DNA of 64,000 bases, taken from assembly GCF_036855935.1 (NCBI RefSeq), contig NZ_JASPFK010000001.1, forward strand, positions 3,598,501 to 3,662,500, given 5' to 3'. Position numbers and translations under genes: made by a program. Of this stretch, positions 7,859 through 20,278 are shown one piece after another. The notes under the pieces are model-generated. The model made no database searches. It saw nothing but the letters and a program-made list of their open reading frames with translations, and had not been told where the DNA came from. The stretch is from Sphingomonas sp. LR60. GTDB taxonomy: Bacteria > Pseudomonadota > Alphaproteobacteria > Sphingomonadales > Sphingomonadaceae. Positions within the stretch are counted from its first letter, which is position 1; every line of letters begins with the position of its first letter.

Positions 7859-9576
7859 GCGACGACCGCAACGGCATCGATTCCGAAAAGCACGTCATTT
7901 CCGCCGGCACCGGCGAATCGCTTGGTGACCGGATGGCGGCGTGGGTCGAACGGCTGACCTGGCGCACCCCGCTCCACGACCGGCGGCTCGACGGCCAGCA
8001 TCCGGCCAAGCTGGTCGCGGCCCCGGTCGACCCGATCCCCGGTGAGAGCGACCTCGGCGAGGCGCTGCTCGAAGGCTGGATGTTCGCGGGCGGCGAGCAT
8101 CATGCGATCGAGACGATCGACGTCGCCGCGCCGGCGGCCGGGCCGGCGTTCGTGGAATATCTCCATTCCTTCGCATGGCTGCGCGACGTCGCCGCACTGG
8201 GCGACCGCACGCGTGCGGTGCCGCTGGCCGAGGCACTGGCGGGCGGGTGGCTGGCGGTGCATGGCGACCGCGTCTCCGACCCGGCATGGCGCCCGGCGAC
8301 TACCGCGCGGCGGCTGGCGATGTGGGCGTTCCATGCGCCCTTGCTGCTCGCCTCGTCCGATCTCGTGTTCCGCTCGCGGGTGCTCAACGGCATCGCGCGC
8401 GCCGCGCGGCATCTGGATCGCACCGCCGACAAGGCGCCGCCGGGTGCGGAGCGCATCGCCGCGTGGGCGGGCGTGGTGATCGCCGGGCTGCTGCTGCCAG
8501 GGGGTGAGATACGGCTGGCGGTCGGCGAGGCAGGGGTGGCGCGCGCGCTGGGAACGGGGTTGAGCGCGGACGGCGGGGTGGTCAGCCGTTCGCCCGCCGC
8601 GTTGCTCGACGTGCTCGCGACGATCGGGCTGTTGCGATCCGCCTATAAAGCGCGGGGACTGCCGCTCCCCGAGCCGGTAACGACCGCGCTATCGATTGCC
8701 ACCCCCGCGCTGTTGGGCACGACGATGGGCGACGGCGGGCTGTCGAGCTGGCAGGGCGGTCTCCCGGTCGATGCCGAGACGGTCAACGACGTGCTGCACG
8801 CCAGCGGAGCACATGGCCGACCCCTCCGGCAATCGCGCGACTGGGGCTATCAGCGGCTCGCCAACGGCGCGGCGGTACTGATCGTCGACGCCGCGCCGCC
8901 GCCGATGGCGCGCGTCGCGGAAGGCGGCAGTGCCTCGACGCTCGCCTTCGAGTTCAGCGATGGCGCGGAGCGGCTGATCGTCAATTGCGGCGGCGCGGGC
9001 GTCACCGGCGCGCGCATGTCGCCGGCGATGGTGACCGGGCTACGCAGCACCTCGGCGCATTCGACGCTGACGATCGGCGATACCAATTCGACCGCGATCC
9101 TGCCCGACGGCACGCTCGGCAAAGGCGTGCGCGAGGTCGAGCTGACGCGACAGGAATCGGAACTGGGCAGCCGCATCGAGGCGCGGCACGACGGCTATGT
9201 CCGCCGCCACGGCTTCCAGCACCAGCGCACGCTGCTGTTGCTCAGCGACGGGCGCGAGTTGCGCGGCGAGGACGCCTTGCTCGCCGCGCCGGGCGCACGC
9301 CAGCGCCGCGCCGATGCGATGACGCCGTTCCTGCTGCGCTTCCACCTCGCCGCCGGGGTCGAGGCGGTCGCGACCGCCGACAATCAGGCGGCGATGCTGC
9401 GCACGGCGGCGGGCAATTTCTGGCACTTCCGCAGCCGGGGCGAGCGGCTGACGATCGAGGACAGCGTGTGGGTCGATGGCTGGGGGCGGCTGTTCACCAC
9501 GCAGCAGATCGTGATCCACGGCCTCGCGCCGCCGACCGGGGTGAGCGTCAATTGGGTGTTGAAGCGCGCGCGCTAA
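7855..9576 (+). CDS. Heparinase II/III-like family protein
   Basis: 573 residues without a signal peptide or obvious membrane segment. The N-terminal half is alpha-helical (alginate-lyase-like toroid). The C-terminal half, from about residue 325 ([20 protein letters not shown]...), is the beta-sandwich heparinase II/III-like domain, with repeated features such as [10 protein letters not shown] and [12 protein letters not shown]. Family members are polysaccharide lyases, but this conserved alphaproteobacterial gene between rpe and purH has no established substrate that I know of, and its predicted cytoplasmic location is odd for a lyase. The start overlaps the rpe stop (ATGA), so the two are probably translationally coupled. 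Confidence 0.85.
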   Translation: MSDDRNGIDSEKHVISAGTGESLGDRMAAWVERLTWRTPLHDRRLDGQHPAKLVAAPVDPIPGESDLGEALLEGWMFAGGEHHAIETIDVAAPAAGPAFVEYLHSFAWLRDVAALGDRTRAVPLAEALAGGWLAVHGDRVSDPAWRPATTARRLAMWAFHAPLLLASSDLVFRSRVLNGIARAARHLDRTADKAPPGAERIAAWAGVVIAGLLLPGGEIRLAVGEAGVARALGTGLSADGGVVSRSPAALLDVLATIGLLRSAYKARGLPLPEPVTTALSIATPALLGTTMGDGGLSSWQGGLPVDAETVNDVLHASGAHGRPLRQSRDWGYQRLANGAAVLIVDAAPPPMARVAEGGSASTLAFEFSDGAERLIVNCGGAGVTGARMSPAMVTGLRSTSAHSTLTIGDTNSTAILPDGTLGKGVREVELTRQESELGSRIEARHDGYVRRHGFQHQRTLLLLSDGRELRGEDALLAAPGARQRRADAMTPFLLRFHLAAGVEAVATADNQAAMLRTAAGNFWHFRSRGERLTIEDSVWVDGWGRLFTTQQIVIHGLAPPTGVSVNWVLKRAR

Positions 9577-9625
9577 GCGACGAAGCGGGTTGAGCGCCGC
9601 GCATCCCCCGCGTAAGCGCGCGCGC

Positions 9626-11179
9626 ATGACCAGCATTCCGATCCGCCGCGCGCTCCTTTCCGTCTCCGACAAGACCGGGATCGTCGATCTCGCCTCCGCG
9701 CTTGCCGCCAAGGGCGTCGAACTCGTCTCGACCGGCGGCACCGCGAAGGCATTGCGCGACGCCGGCCTCGACGTGCGCGACATCAGCGAACTGACCGGCT
9801 TCCCGGAGATGATGGACGGGCGCGTCAAGACGCTGCACCCCAAGGTCCATGGTGGCCTGCTGGCGGTGCGCGACGATGCCGCACACGCCGCATCCATGGC
9901 CGAGCATGAGATCGGCGCGATCGACCTGGTGGTGGTCAACCTCTATCCATTCGAGGCGACCGTCGCCAAGGGCGCGGACCGCGACGAGGTGGTCGAGAAT
10001 ATCGACATCGGCGGGCCGTCGATGGTCCGCTCGGCGGCGAAGAACCACGCCTATGTCGCGATCGTCACCGACCCGGCCGATTACGCTTTGGTCGCCGGGG
10101 GCACGACGACCTTCGAGGAGCGTCGGCGGCTGGCGGCGAAGGCGTATCGCCTGACCGGCATCTACGACACGCTGATCGCCAACTGGTTCGAGGAGGATAT
10201 CCGCCAGGCGCCGCTCAACGACGTGCGGACGCTGGACCTGCGCTATGGCGAGAACCCGCACCAGACCGCGCAGGTCTGGCATCATGTCGAGGATCCGAAC
10301 GTCGGCCTGCCGCAGGCGCGGCAGGTGCAGGGCAAGGCGCTGTCCTACAACAACTATAACGACGCCGACGCGGCGCTGGAACTGGTGGCGGAGTTCCGCG
10401 ATGCCGATCCGACCGTCGTGATCGTCAAGCACGCCAACCCGTGCGGGGTCGCCACTGCCACCACGCTTGCCGACGCCTATGAGGCCGCCTTCGCCTGCGA
10501 CACGGTGTCGGCTTTCGGCGGGATCATCGCGCTGAACCGCGCGATCGACGCCGCCACCGCGCGCGCGATCACCGGCATCTTCACCGAAGTGGTGGTCGCG
10601 CCCGATGCGGACGAGGAAGCGCTGGCGCTGTTCGCGGCGAAGAAGAACCTGCGGCTGCTGCTGACCGGCTCGCTCCCCGATCCGCATCGCGAAGGTTCGT
10701 TGATGAAGCATATCGTCGGGGGCACGCTCTTCCAGTCGCGCGACAATGGCCGGCTGACCGACGACATGCTGAAGGTGGTGACGAAGCGCCAGCCGACCGC
10801 GCAGGAACTGGCCGACTGCCGGTTCGCCTGGACGGTCGCCAAGCACGTGAAGTCGAACGCGATCGTCTATGCCAAGGACGGCAGCACGGCAGGCGTCGGG
10901 GCCGGGCAGATGAACCGGCTGGAATCGGCACGGATCGCGGCGTGGAAGGCGAAGGACGCTGCCGACAAGGCCGGTTGGGGCGAGGCGCGCACGATCGGCT
11001 CGGCGGTGGCGTCGGACGCGTTCTTCCCGTTCGCCGACGGACTGCTGGCGGCGGTCGAGGCGGGCGCGACAGCGGTGATCCAGCCCGGCGGCTCGATCCG
11101 CGACGACGAGGTGATCGCCGCCGCCGACGAGGCCGGCCTGGCGATGGTGTTCACCGGGATGCGCCACTTCCGGCATTGA
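9626..11179 (+). CDS. purH: Bifunctional AICAR formyltransferase/IMP cyclohydrolase
   Basis: Catalyses the last two steps of IMP synthesis. The 517-residue product has the N-terminal cyclohydrolase (MGS-like) domain, starting [17 protein letters not shown] with [13 protein letters not shown] and [14 protein letters not shown]. The C-terminal transformylase domain includes [11 protein letters not shown], the catalytic [10 protein letters not shown] motif, [10 protein letters not shown] and [16 protein letters not shown] 9626 is chosen because conserved sequence starts just after it; 9590 would add 12 basic residues. It is probably the last gene of the rsmB-rpe-heparinase run. Confidence 0.97.
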   Translation: MTSIPIRRALLSVSDKTGIVDLASALAAKGVELVSTGGTAKALRDAGLDVRDISELTGFPEMMDGRVKTLHPKVHGGLLAVRDDAAHAASMAEHEIGAIDLVVVNLYPFEATVAKGADRDEVVENIDIGGPSMVRSAAKNHAYVAIVTDPADYALVAGGTTTFEERRRLAAKAYRLTGIYDTLIANWFEEDIRQAPLNDVRTLDLRYGENPHQTAQVWHHVEDPNVGLPQARQVQGKALSYNNYNDADAALELVAEFRDADPTVVIVKHANPCGVATATTLADAYEAAFACDTVSAFGGIIALNRAIDAATARAITGIFTEVVVAPDADEEALALFAAKKNLRLLLTGSLPDPHREGSLMKHIVGGTLFQSRDNGRLTDDMLKVVTKRQPTAQELADCRFAWTVAKHVKSNAIVYAKDGSTAGVGAGQMNRLESARIAAWKAKDAADKAGWGEARTIGSAVASDAFFPFADGLLAAVEAGATAVIQPGGSIRDDEVIAAADEAGLAMVFTGMRHFRH

Positions 11180-11189
11180 TCTGCCCGAC

Positions 11190-11209
11190 GCCCCTGCGCA
11201 GGCAGGGGC
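11190..11209. repeat. GC-rich palindrome between convergent purH and flippase gene
   Basis: A 20-bp imperfect palindrome (GCCCCTGC...GCAGGGGC) fills the 36-bp gap between two convergent stops. It is the same unit as the arms of the 538-667 element. It could fold as a hairpin in either transcript, but no U-run follows, so terminator function is only possible. Confidence 0.5.
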
Positions 11210-11215
11210 GACGAT

Positions 11216-12739
11216 CTACCGGATGAACCCGCCGTCGTTGGGCAAGGTCGCCTCTTCCGCGCTCGGCATCTTGCTGAACAGTGCGCGATCCTCCGGACCG
11301 AAGGCGTAGCGCCAGATCACGAACAGATAGGCCGCCAGCGTCGCGGCGACTCCGATCGACACTTGCGCCCAGCGCCATCCGGACGGCAGCAACGCGAACG
11401 CCCCGCCGACCGCCGCCCCCGCGCACGCCGCCCAGACGAGCGGCCAGCGCATCGGCGAGACGCTCGCGCCAAGTAACCGACCCAGCACGCCCGCCTTGAT
11501 GAACGAGGTGAGCAGCACCACCAGCATCAACGCGATCGGCGCACCCGCCGCCTGCGTCGTGACGCCATATCCCGCCGCACGCAGCGCGAGGATCAACGCG
11601 AACGACAATGCGATCTGCAGCGCGATCATCGTCATCGAAATCAGCAAATTGCGATGCCGCGCCATATAGACAAGCGCCGATTCGGACACCGCGCCGGTCG
11701 AGGCGAACACCTCGGCGAACAGCAGGAACACCATCGGCGCCGCGCCGCCGACGAACTGCGGCCCGATCGTCGCCATCACGCCCTCACGCGGGATCGAGGC
11801 GGTGATCGCGAGCGCGAGCTGCGCGGCGATGATCCAGAACGCCACCTGTCGCACCTGCCGCGCGATCGCCAACAGATCGCCGCGCGCGAGGCTCTGCGTC
11901 ACCACCGGGCCCAAGATCGGATCGAAGCTGGTCTTCAGCTTCTGCGGCAGGCTCGCGACCTGCTGCGCCATGTAATAGATGCCGACCACGCTCGGCGCGA
12001 ACAACGTGCCCAGGATCAACCGGTCGACGTTGCGGCTGCCCCATTCCAGCGCGTCGGCCCCCGCCAGCGGCGTATTGGCGCGCGTCATCTGCCACAATTG
12101 CCCGACATGCGGCGACCAGCCGTGTGGCACGCCATAGCTGCGGATCAGCGGCACGATGCTCGCGGTCAGCGCCGCGACCATGCTCGCGACATAGGCGAGC
12201 ACCAACCCGTCCTTGTGGGTGAAGAACGAGAAGAGGAACGCGAAGATCGATAGCGTCCACGGCTCGATCACCGCGCGCGCGGTGACGCTCGCCTTGACGT
12301 TGTGGCGATAGGCGAGCGCGGCGAGGCTGACGTCGGACAGCGCGGGCGCGAGAATGATGAGCGGGAAGAACCGGTCGAGCCCACCGATCGCCGAATTGGG
12401 GTACATCGCCTGTGGAAAGGCGAACAGCACGACGCTGGCGATCAGGCTGGCGACCAACGCGAGCGCCAGCGCATCGAAGACGACGTGATTGTGCGGGCGC
12501 TCGGTCGAGGACAGCGCCTGCGCGAGGCCGCGCTTGAGCCCGAGCGTTGCGATCAGCGCAGCGAACTCGACCACGACCACCGCGATGGCGAAGCGGCCGA
12601 CGAGTGCCGCGCCGTACATATGGCCGGCGATGAAGAGGAACGGGATCCGTGCGCCGAGCCGCAGGACGAAGCCTGCGACGTTGGTGCGGCCGCCCTTTGC
12701 GAGCGCGGCGATGTCCGCCGGTTGGTCGGTCGCGGTCAT
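11216..12739 (-). CDS. Lipopolysaccharide/oligosaccharide flippase (Wzx/MATE-like)
   Basis: A 507-residue polytopic membrane protein with about 12-14 hydrophobic helices. It belongs to the polysaccharide biosynthesis (MOP/Wzx) superfamily, which flips lipid-linked sugars across the inner membrane. Evidence is the helix pattern and segments such as [23 protein letters not shown] and [25 protein letters not shown], which match the conserved middle of Wzx-type proteins. ATG 12739 is preferred over an in-frame start at 12838 because the 33 extra residues come from repeat-derived intergenic DNA. No glycosyltransferase genes adjoin it, so the cargo cannot be inferred. Confidence 0.82.
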   Translation of the reverse strand: MTATDQPADIAALAKGGRTNVAGFVLRLGARIPFLFIAGHMYGAALVGRFAIAVVVVEFAALIATLGLKRGLAQALSSTERPHNHVVFDALALALVASLIASVVLFAFPQAMYPNSAIGGLDRFFPLIILAPALSDVSLAALAYRHNVKASVTARAVIEPWTLSIFAFLFSFFTHKDGLVLAYVASMVAALTASIVPLIRSYGVPHGWSPHVGQLWQMTRANTPLAGADALEWGSRNVDRLILGTLFAPSVVGIYYMAQQVASLPQKLKTSFDPILGPVVTQSLARGDLLAIARQVRQVAFWIIAAQLALAITASIPREGVMATIGPQFVGGAAPMVFLLFAEVFASTGAVSESALVYMARHRNLLISMTMIALQIALSFALILALRAAGYGVTTQAAGAPIALMLVVLLTSFIKAGVLGRLLGASVSPMRWPLVWAACAGAAVGGAFALLPSGWRWAQVSIGVAATLAAYLFVIWRYAFGPEDRALFSKMPSAEEATLPNDGGFIR

Positions 12740-12762
12740 GCCAAGCGGCGTCCCACTACCGT

Positions 12763-12890
12763 TCGCTTCGAGCAGGGTCCGAGCGCAGTCGAGAACCCGT
12801 CGGTCGAGAAGATGCCGCGTGGAGCGACCTCTCGACACGCCGTCTCGGCTTCGCTCGACGGCTGCTCGAGGCGAACGGGAGGGGTGAAGC
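12763..12890. repeat. Repeat-derived intergenic DNA between flippase gene and polA
   Basis: Between the flippase start (12739) and the polA stop (12984). It holds an imperfect inverted pair: GTTCGCTTCGAGCAGGGTC near the left end and GCTGCTCGAGGCGAACGG near 12870-12887. Smaller TCGAGAAG and TCTCGAC arms lie inside. It resembles the second unit in the crtZ/DUF1674 gap. No credible gene was seen. Confidence 0.4.
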
Positions 12891-12983
12891 GCGCCCTGGC
12901 AAAGCCATGTCGTCGGACGGGCGCTGCCCGCCGGCCGCGCTGGTGCGAGTCAGCGGGCTGCGGCCCGTTGCCGCCCTGCGCGG

Positions 12984-15751
<2,768 letters not shown>

Positions 15752-15856
15752 GAGGGATGCCCTATAACGGATTGGCGCGGCGGGGAACCGGGTTGTAGGG
15801 GGCGCTGCCGTCATCCCCGCAGGGATGGTCCTCTCCTTCGCTATTCTTCCACTGCC

Positions 15857-15948
15857 GTCATTCCCGCGAAGGCGGGAATCCAGTCGCGCAGGTCTTCGCA
15901 AGGGTAGCATCGTCAGAGGTTCTGGATTCCCGCCTCCGCGGGAATGAC
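15857..15948 (+). repeat. 92-bp inverted-repeat element, family A copy 1
   Basis: GTCATTCCCGCGAAGGCGGGAA at the left and its inverse at the right. Inside, the left arm continues with CCAGTCGCGCAGGTC and the right arm begins GTCAGAGGTTCTGGA. These asymmetric inner blocks allow orientation to be assigned (taken as +). Sited between the polA start and the upstream beta-lactamase-like gene. Confidence 0.8.
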
Positions 15949-15978
15949 GAAGAGGGGATGGAAGGACGATAGTGGAGG

Positions 15979-17088
15979 CTATTCCGACTCGTCCACCCCG
16001 CCCGAACGCGGCTGCGCACCGGTCAGCGCGGCGGCGACCTGCTGGATCAGCACCTGTCGCACGCGCATCGGCGCGGTGGTGTCGCCGATCTGCACCGCGA
16101 TCGCATAGCGCCGCCCGTCGGGCGCGGTGAGCAGGCCGATGTCGTTGAAGCCGGCGTTGCGGCTGCCCAGTTCCTGCCCGGTGCCGGTCTTGTGCGCGAG
16201 CGTCCAGCCGGCCGGGGTCGCCGCCTTCAGCCGCGCGCGCCCGGTGTGCGACGCGGCCATCGTCTCGAGCAGGATGCGCGTCGACGTCTCGCTGAGCAAC
16301 TCGCCGCGTGCCAGCCGCGCCAGCGCCTCGACGATCGCCGCCGGCTGCGCACCGTCAGGCGGATTGTCGATATAGCGTTGCAGCGCGGCGCGGCGCACCT
16401 CCGGATCGAGCCGCACACGTGCCGCCTCGAACCCGCGCCCCATCGCCATCGACTGGTTCCACGTCACCCCCGCGGTGCCGCTCTGGAGCAGGCGCTCGCC
16501 GGGGCCGAAGCGGATGCCGGACAGCCGCTTTTCCGTCAGGAAGCGCCGCACCGCCGCCGGGCCGCCGACATAGGTCAGCAGACGATCGTTGGCGGTGTTG
16601 TCGCTCTGCGTCAGCGCGCGGGTCAGCAGCCCGCCGACGGTGGTGCGATAGCCCTCGCCCGTCACCAGTGAGGCGACCGGCTGGTGGAACAGCGTCAGGT
16701 CATCGCGGGTGACGACCAACGGATCGTCGAGCTTGAGCCGCCCGGCGTCGCGCTGCGCCAGCACGGTCATCGCGACCCACAATTTGCTGACGCTCTGCTG
16801 CGGCAGATACAGCGCGCCGCCCTCCTGGACGATCCAGTCTTCGTCGACCGCCTGGATCGCCGCGCCGGCCTTGCCCGGGAAGCTGCGGATCAATTGCGTG
16901 ACGCGTTGCTGGAGCGCACGCGGCGCCGACTTGGGGCGCGGCGGCGCGGGCGGCGGGACCGCAACCGAGACGATCGGGGGCGGCGGCGCTGCCGGGATCA
17001 AGGTCGACCCTGCCCCCGCGCCGCATCCGGCGATCAGCAGCGACCAGCCGATCACCGTCGCCCGGTGCGCGAATGTCGTCTTTCCCAT
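15979..17088 (-). CDS. Class A beta-lactamase-related serine hydrolase, predicted lipoprotein
   Basis: 369 residues from ATG 17088. The N-terminus has a hydrophobic signal ending in a lipobox (SLLIAGC, C22), then a long proline-rich linker (about 32-55). The penicillin-recognising fold follows, with its three motifs: SVSK (S99, K102), SDN (162-164) and KTGTG (300-304). The omega-loop glutamate needed for deacylation in true class A enzymes is not obvious (PGERLLQSG is the only candidate), and there is extra sequence between SDN and KTG. It may be a beta-lactamase, a low-efficiency penicillin-binding hydrolase, or a peptidoglycan enzyme. An upstream in-frame start at 17214 would bury the signal. 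Confidence 0.8.
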   Translation of the reverse strand: MGKTTFAHRATVIGWSLLIAGCGAGAGSTLIPAAPPPPIVSVAVPPPAPPRPKSAPRALQQRVTQLIRSFPGKAGAAIQAVDEDWIVQEGGALYLPQQSVSKLWVAMTVLAQRDAGRLKLDDPLVVTRDDLTLFHQPVASLVTGEGYRTTVGGLLTRALTQSDNTANDRLLTYVGGPAAVRRFLTEKRLSGIRFGPGERLLQSGTAGVTWNQSMAMGRGFEAARVRLDPEVRRAALQRYIDNPPDGAQPAAIVEALARLARGELLSETSTRILLETMAASHTGRARLKAATPAGWTLAHKTGTGQELGSRNAGFNDIGLLTAPDGRRYAIAVQIGDTTAPMRVRQVLIQQVAAALTGAQPRSGGVDESE

Positions 17089-17233
17089 GTCCGCCGCCGT
17101 CACCCCTGCCTGATCCACGGGTGTGACGGGCGGGGTTGCCGACGCAAACCCCTGCGACTCGTGCTTGCGACGACCGCCAGCCAGCACACGACGAGTCGAG
17201 TCGCCGTCGCTCAAACCGCTGTTTCCCTGGGGG

Positions 17234-18814
17234 TCACGGCACCAGCACCGTGTCGGTCGGCGGGTCGCTTAACTCGGGATAGTCGAGCGTGTAGTGCAGC
17301 CCACGGCTTTCATGCCGGTGCAGCGCCGAGCGCACGATCAGATCGGCGGTCTGGAGCAGGTTGCGCAGCTCGATCAAATCGGGGGTGACGCGGAAATGCC
17401 CGTAATAATCCTCGATCTCGGAGCGGAGCAGGTCGATGCGGTGCCGGGCGCGCTCCAGCCGCTTGGTAGTGCGGACGATCCCGACGTAATTCCACATGAA
17501 GCGGCGGATCTCGGTCCAGTTCTGCTTGATGACCACTTCCTCGTCGGAATCGGTCACGCGGCTTTCGTCCCATGCCCGGATCGAGGGTATTGCGGGCAGC
17601 GTGTCCCAGCAGGCCGCAATATGCCGCGCCGCCGCCTCGCCGAACACGAAACATTCGAGCAGCGAATTCGACGCCAGCCGGTTGGCGCCGTGCAGCCCCG
17701 ATTGCGTACATTCGCCTGCGGCATAGAGCCCGGGCAGATCGGTGCGCCCGTCGCGATCGACCATGATCCCGCCGCAGGTGTAATGCTGCGCCGGCACCAC
17801 CGGGATCGGGGCAACCGTCATGTCGATCCCCAGCCCCTTCAGCTTCTCGTAGATGTTCGGGAAATGCCCGCGCACGAAATCGGCGGGCATGTGGCTGATG
17901 TCGAGGTGGACGAAATCGAGCCCGTAGCGCTTGATCTCGGCGTCGATCGCGCGCGCCACCACGTCGCGCGGCGCCAGCTCCAGCCGCTCCGCATCGTAAT
18001 AGGGCATGAAGCGCTTGCCGGTCGTCGGGTTGATCAGCCGCCCGCCCTCACCGCGCACCGCCTCGGTGATCAGGAAGTTCTTGACCTCCAGATGATAGAG
18101 GCAGGTCGGGTGGAATTGCATGAATTCCATGTTCGCGACGCGCGCGCCCGCCCGCCACGCCATCGCGATCCCGTCGCCGGTTGCGCCGCGGGGTGCGGTC
18201 GAGAACAGATAGGTCCGCCCCGCCCCGCCGGTCGCGAGGATCGTCGCGCGCGCGGTATGGCGCGCGACGCGCCCGCTACGCCGATCGATCGCATAGACGC
18301 CCCAGACGTTGCCAGCGCCCGAATAGCGCTCCTCATGCCGGCTGGTGGCGAGGTCGATCGCGACCTGATCGGGGACGAGCGTGATGTTGGGGTGCGCTTC
18401 GGCGGCGCGTTGCAGCGCCTCCTGCACGGCCCAGCCGGTCGCATCGGCGACATGGACGATACGGCGATGCGAATGCCCGCCCTCGCGCGTCAGGTGCAGC
18501 GCGCCGGCCTCTTCGGCGAACGGCACGCCCAACGCGCGCAGCCGCTCGATCGCGGCGGGCGCGCGTTCGACGACGAACTCGACGATCGCACGGTCGTTGA
18601 GCCCCGCGCCCGCGACCATCGTGTCCTCGACATGGTTCTCGAACGTGTCGCCGGGTTCGAGCACTGCCGCGATCCCGCCCTGCGCCCAAGCGGTCGACCC
18701 TTCGTTGAGCGCGCCCTTGGCGAGCACCGTCACCTTGAAGCGATCGGCGAGGTTGAGCGCGGCGGTCAGCCCGGCGGCGCCCGAACCGACGATCAGCACA
18801 TCGCTGTTCGTCAT
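17234..18814 (-). CDS. nadB: L-aspartate oxidase
   Basis: FAD enzyme that oxidises L-aspartate to iminoaspartate, the first step of de novo NAD synthesis. 526 residues from ATG 18814. The Rossmann FAD motif is VLIVGSGAAGLTAALN; STAWAQGGIAA, EGGHSHRRIVH, MEFMQFHPT and HYTCGGIMVD are conserved substrate and FAD contacts of the NadB/SdhA family. The C-terminal helical domain (NYVGIVRTTKRLERA) is present. The expected partners nadA and nadC are not adjacent. An upstream start at 18898 would add 28 unconserved residues. Confidence 0.97.
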   Translation of the reverse strand: MTNSDVLIVGSGAAGLTAALNLADRFKVTVLAKGALNEGSTAWAQGGIAAVLEPGDTFENHVEDTMVAGAGLNDRAIVEFVVERAPAAIERLRALGVPFAEEAGALHLTREGGHSHRRIVHVADATGWAVQEALQRAAEAHPNITLVPDQVAIDLATSRHEERYSGAGNVWGVYAIDRRSGRVARHTARATILATGGAGRTYLFSTAPRGATGDGIAMAWRAGARVANMEFMQFHPTCLYHLEVKNFLITEAVRGEGGRLINPTTGKRFMPYYDAERLELAPRDVVARAIDAEIKRYGLDFVHLDISHMPADFVRGHFPNIYEKLKGLGIDMTVAPIPVVPAQHYTCGGIMVDRDGRTDLPGLYAAGECTQSGLHGANRLASNSLLECFVFGEAAARHIAACWDTLPAIPSIRAWDESRVTDSDEEVVIKQNWTEIRRFMWNYVGIVRTTKRLERARHRIDLLRSEIEDYYGHFRVTPDLIELRNLLQTADLIVRSALHRHESRGLHYTLDYPELSDPPTDTVLVP

Positions 18815-18944
18815 GCCGTGCGCCCGCGGATGTTGCGAATGTTGAGACGCTGGCGGGTTCTTGCGGCAGGCACGGGGTACATGACGATCATGTGGCATAA
18901 ATCGGGGCGTGAGGGACAGCCTATGTTGTCGGCACCCCTACTTC

Positions 18945-19036
18945 GTCATTCCCGCGCAGGCGGGAATCCAGAATCTCCGACGTTTCGACCCTTGCGAAGA
19001 CCTGCGCGTCTGGATCCCCGCCTGCGCGGGGATGAC
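18945..19036 (-). repeat. 92-bp inverted-repeat element, family A copy 2
   Basis: Same ends as copy 1 but with the inner blocks in the opposite order: CCAGAATCTCCGACG first, and GACCTGCGCGTCTGG second. It lies between the nadB start and the DUF1080 gene stop. Its right end grades into a 16-bp tandem repeat. Confidence 0.8.
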
Positions 19037-19104
19037 GTTACTCGGGGATGACGCTGCGCGGGGATGTCCCGACGCGGGGATGTCGCTGCACGGAAATGAC
19101 GGAC
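19025..19104. repeat. Five tandem 16-bp units grown from the end of repeat copy 2
   Basis: Five successive units of exactly 16 bp (start positions 19025, 19041, 19057, 19073, 19089). Each has the core CGGGGATG or a decayed form of it, with the first belonging to the end of the family A element. The last unit is the most degraded (CACGGAAATGACGGAC). The array ends 5 bp before the stop codon of the DUF1080 gene. Confidence 0.8.
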
Positions 19105-19108
19105 GTGG

Positions 19109-20029
19109 CTACCTCGCCACCACCATGGGCAATCGGTCGATCGGCTCGACGGTCACGCTGCGGAACCACGTCTCCGCGCCTTCCGACTGCAACTGGACAT
19201 GCCCATGCGTCAGGGGAGTGCGCACGCCGCCATCGCCGACCGTCGCCAGCCCCTCGACCACCATCACCGGCACGCCGTTGACGACATGCACTGCGCGGTC
19301 GCCGAGCACGTAGAGGTCGAGCACGTTCCACTGCCCCGCCGGCCGCTCGGCATCGCGCGCATTCTCGACGTTCCAGACCAGCGAGCCGTTGACGATCTCG
19401 ACCGGCTTGCCGCCCATCCGATACCGGACCGGCGGCGAGATCAGCGACGGGTCGAGCGCGGCGGTGGTCCGGATACGCACGTCGCGCCCGACCGCGACCG
19501 CCATGCCGGTCGAACCACTCATGATCTCGAACTCGACCGAAGGCTGCCACGTCCCGAACACCGTCCCCGGCGCGCCATGCGTATGATAGAGCAGGCCGTT
19601 GTTGGGCGGCTGGTCAGCGCGCGGCGCCCAGCGCTTGTCGCCCCAGCGGAATTCGAGCCGCAGGTGATAGTCGCGCAGGTCCGCGTCATGGACCAGCGCG
19701 CCCCAGGTCTCGCCCTTGACCCACATCGCCGGCTTGCCGTCGATCGACTTGACCGCGAAGTCGCCTGCGGTCGAGCGCGCGCGGCCGATCGGGGTCGCGC
19801 CGGGCTTGTCGCGGTAGGTGACCACGGGATCGGGATAGCCGAGCCACGGTTGCCAACCGGACAGGTCGCGTCCGTTGAACAGCGCGCGCATCGGGCCGGT
19901 CGGCTTGGGTACGTCGGTGAGGACGAGCGTCTGCGGGGTGGCGGGCGGGTCACCGACGATCGCGCGTGCCTGCTCGACGGGCGACGGCGCCGCCTGCGCG
20001 AGCGCGGCCGTCAGCAGGATCATATTCAT
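19109..20029 (-). CDS. DUF1080 (3-keto-disaccharide hydrolase-like) exported protein
   Basis: 306 residues beginning MNMILLTAALAQAAPSP, a short signal peptide. The body is the DUF1080 concanavalin-like fold, with the typical ALFNGRDLSGWQPWLG opening, NNGLLYHTHG, SVEFEIM, and the closing GHVQLQSEGAETWFRSVTVEPI. Some family members hydrolyse 3-keto-glycosides in the periplasm; the substrate here is unknown. ATG 20029 has a strong Shine-Dalgarno (GGAGGG, 5 bp spacing), which decides against upstream in-frame starts. Confidence 0.87.
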   Translation of the reverse strand: MNMILLTAALAQAAPSPVEQARAIVGDPPATPQTLVLTDVPKPTGPMRALFNGRDLSGWQPWLGYPDPVVTYRDKPGATPIGRARSTAGDFAVKSIDGKPAMWVKGETWGALVHDADLRDYHLRLEFRWGDKRWAPRADQPPNNGLLYHTHGAPGTVFGTWQPSVEFEIMSGSTGMAVAVGRDVRIRTTAALDPSLISPPVRYRMGGKPVEIVNGSLVWNVENARDAERPAGQWNVLDLYVLGDRAVHVVNGVPVMVVEGLATVGDGGVRTPLTHGHVQLQSEGAETWFRSVTVEPIDRLPMVVAR

Positions 20030-20109
20030 CGGTGCCCTCCCTGTTCCGGAGCAGGCTATCGCAGGATCATGCTGCCCGAACAATGGCTTGGCACAACACG
20101 GCCGCGACC

Positions 20110-20202
20110 GTCATCCCCGCGCAGGCGGGAATCCAGACGCGCAGGTCTTCATGAGAACCACCAACGTCGGAGGTTCCGAATTCCCGCCTGCGCGGGAATG
20201 AC
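20110..20202 (+). repeat. 93-bp inverted-repeat element, family A copy 3
   Basis: Ends GTCATCCCCGCGCAGGCGGG and its inverse. Inner left block CCAGACGCGCAGGTC, inner right block GTCGGAGGTTCCGAA (slightly diverged). Orientation as in copy 1. It lies between the ABC ATPase stop and the DUF1080 start. Confidence 0.8.
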
Positions 20203-20278
20203 GATGGATGGCCTGCCCTCGCATCCGCATCGCACATCATGTCCGGGGCGGCAGCGGATTCAACGCCGACGGTCACGC

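Noticed and set aside
9548..11176. 542-codon minus-strand frame opposite purH
   Set aside because: Composition (Arg, His, Asp, Val) is that of a codon shadow; purH on the + strand is complete with all motifs.
17294..19051. 585-codon + strand frame opposite nadB
   Set aside because: Antisense shadow of a complete NadB; no recognisable domain.
19025..19104. 16-bp tandem units considered as regulator-binding iterons or an origin
   Set aside because: Units match the end of the adjacent repeat element and decay in one direction; no replication gene or DnaA-box cluster is nearby.
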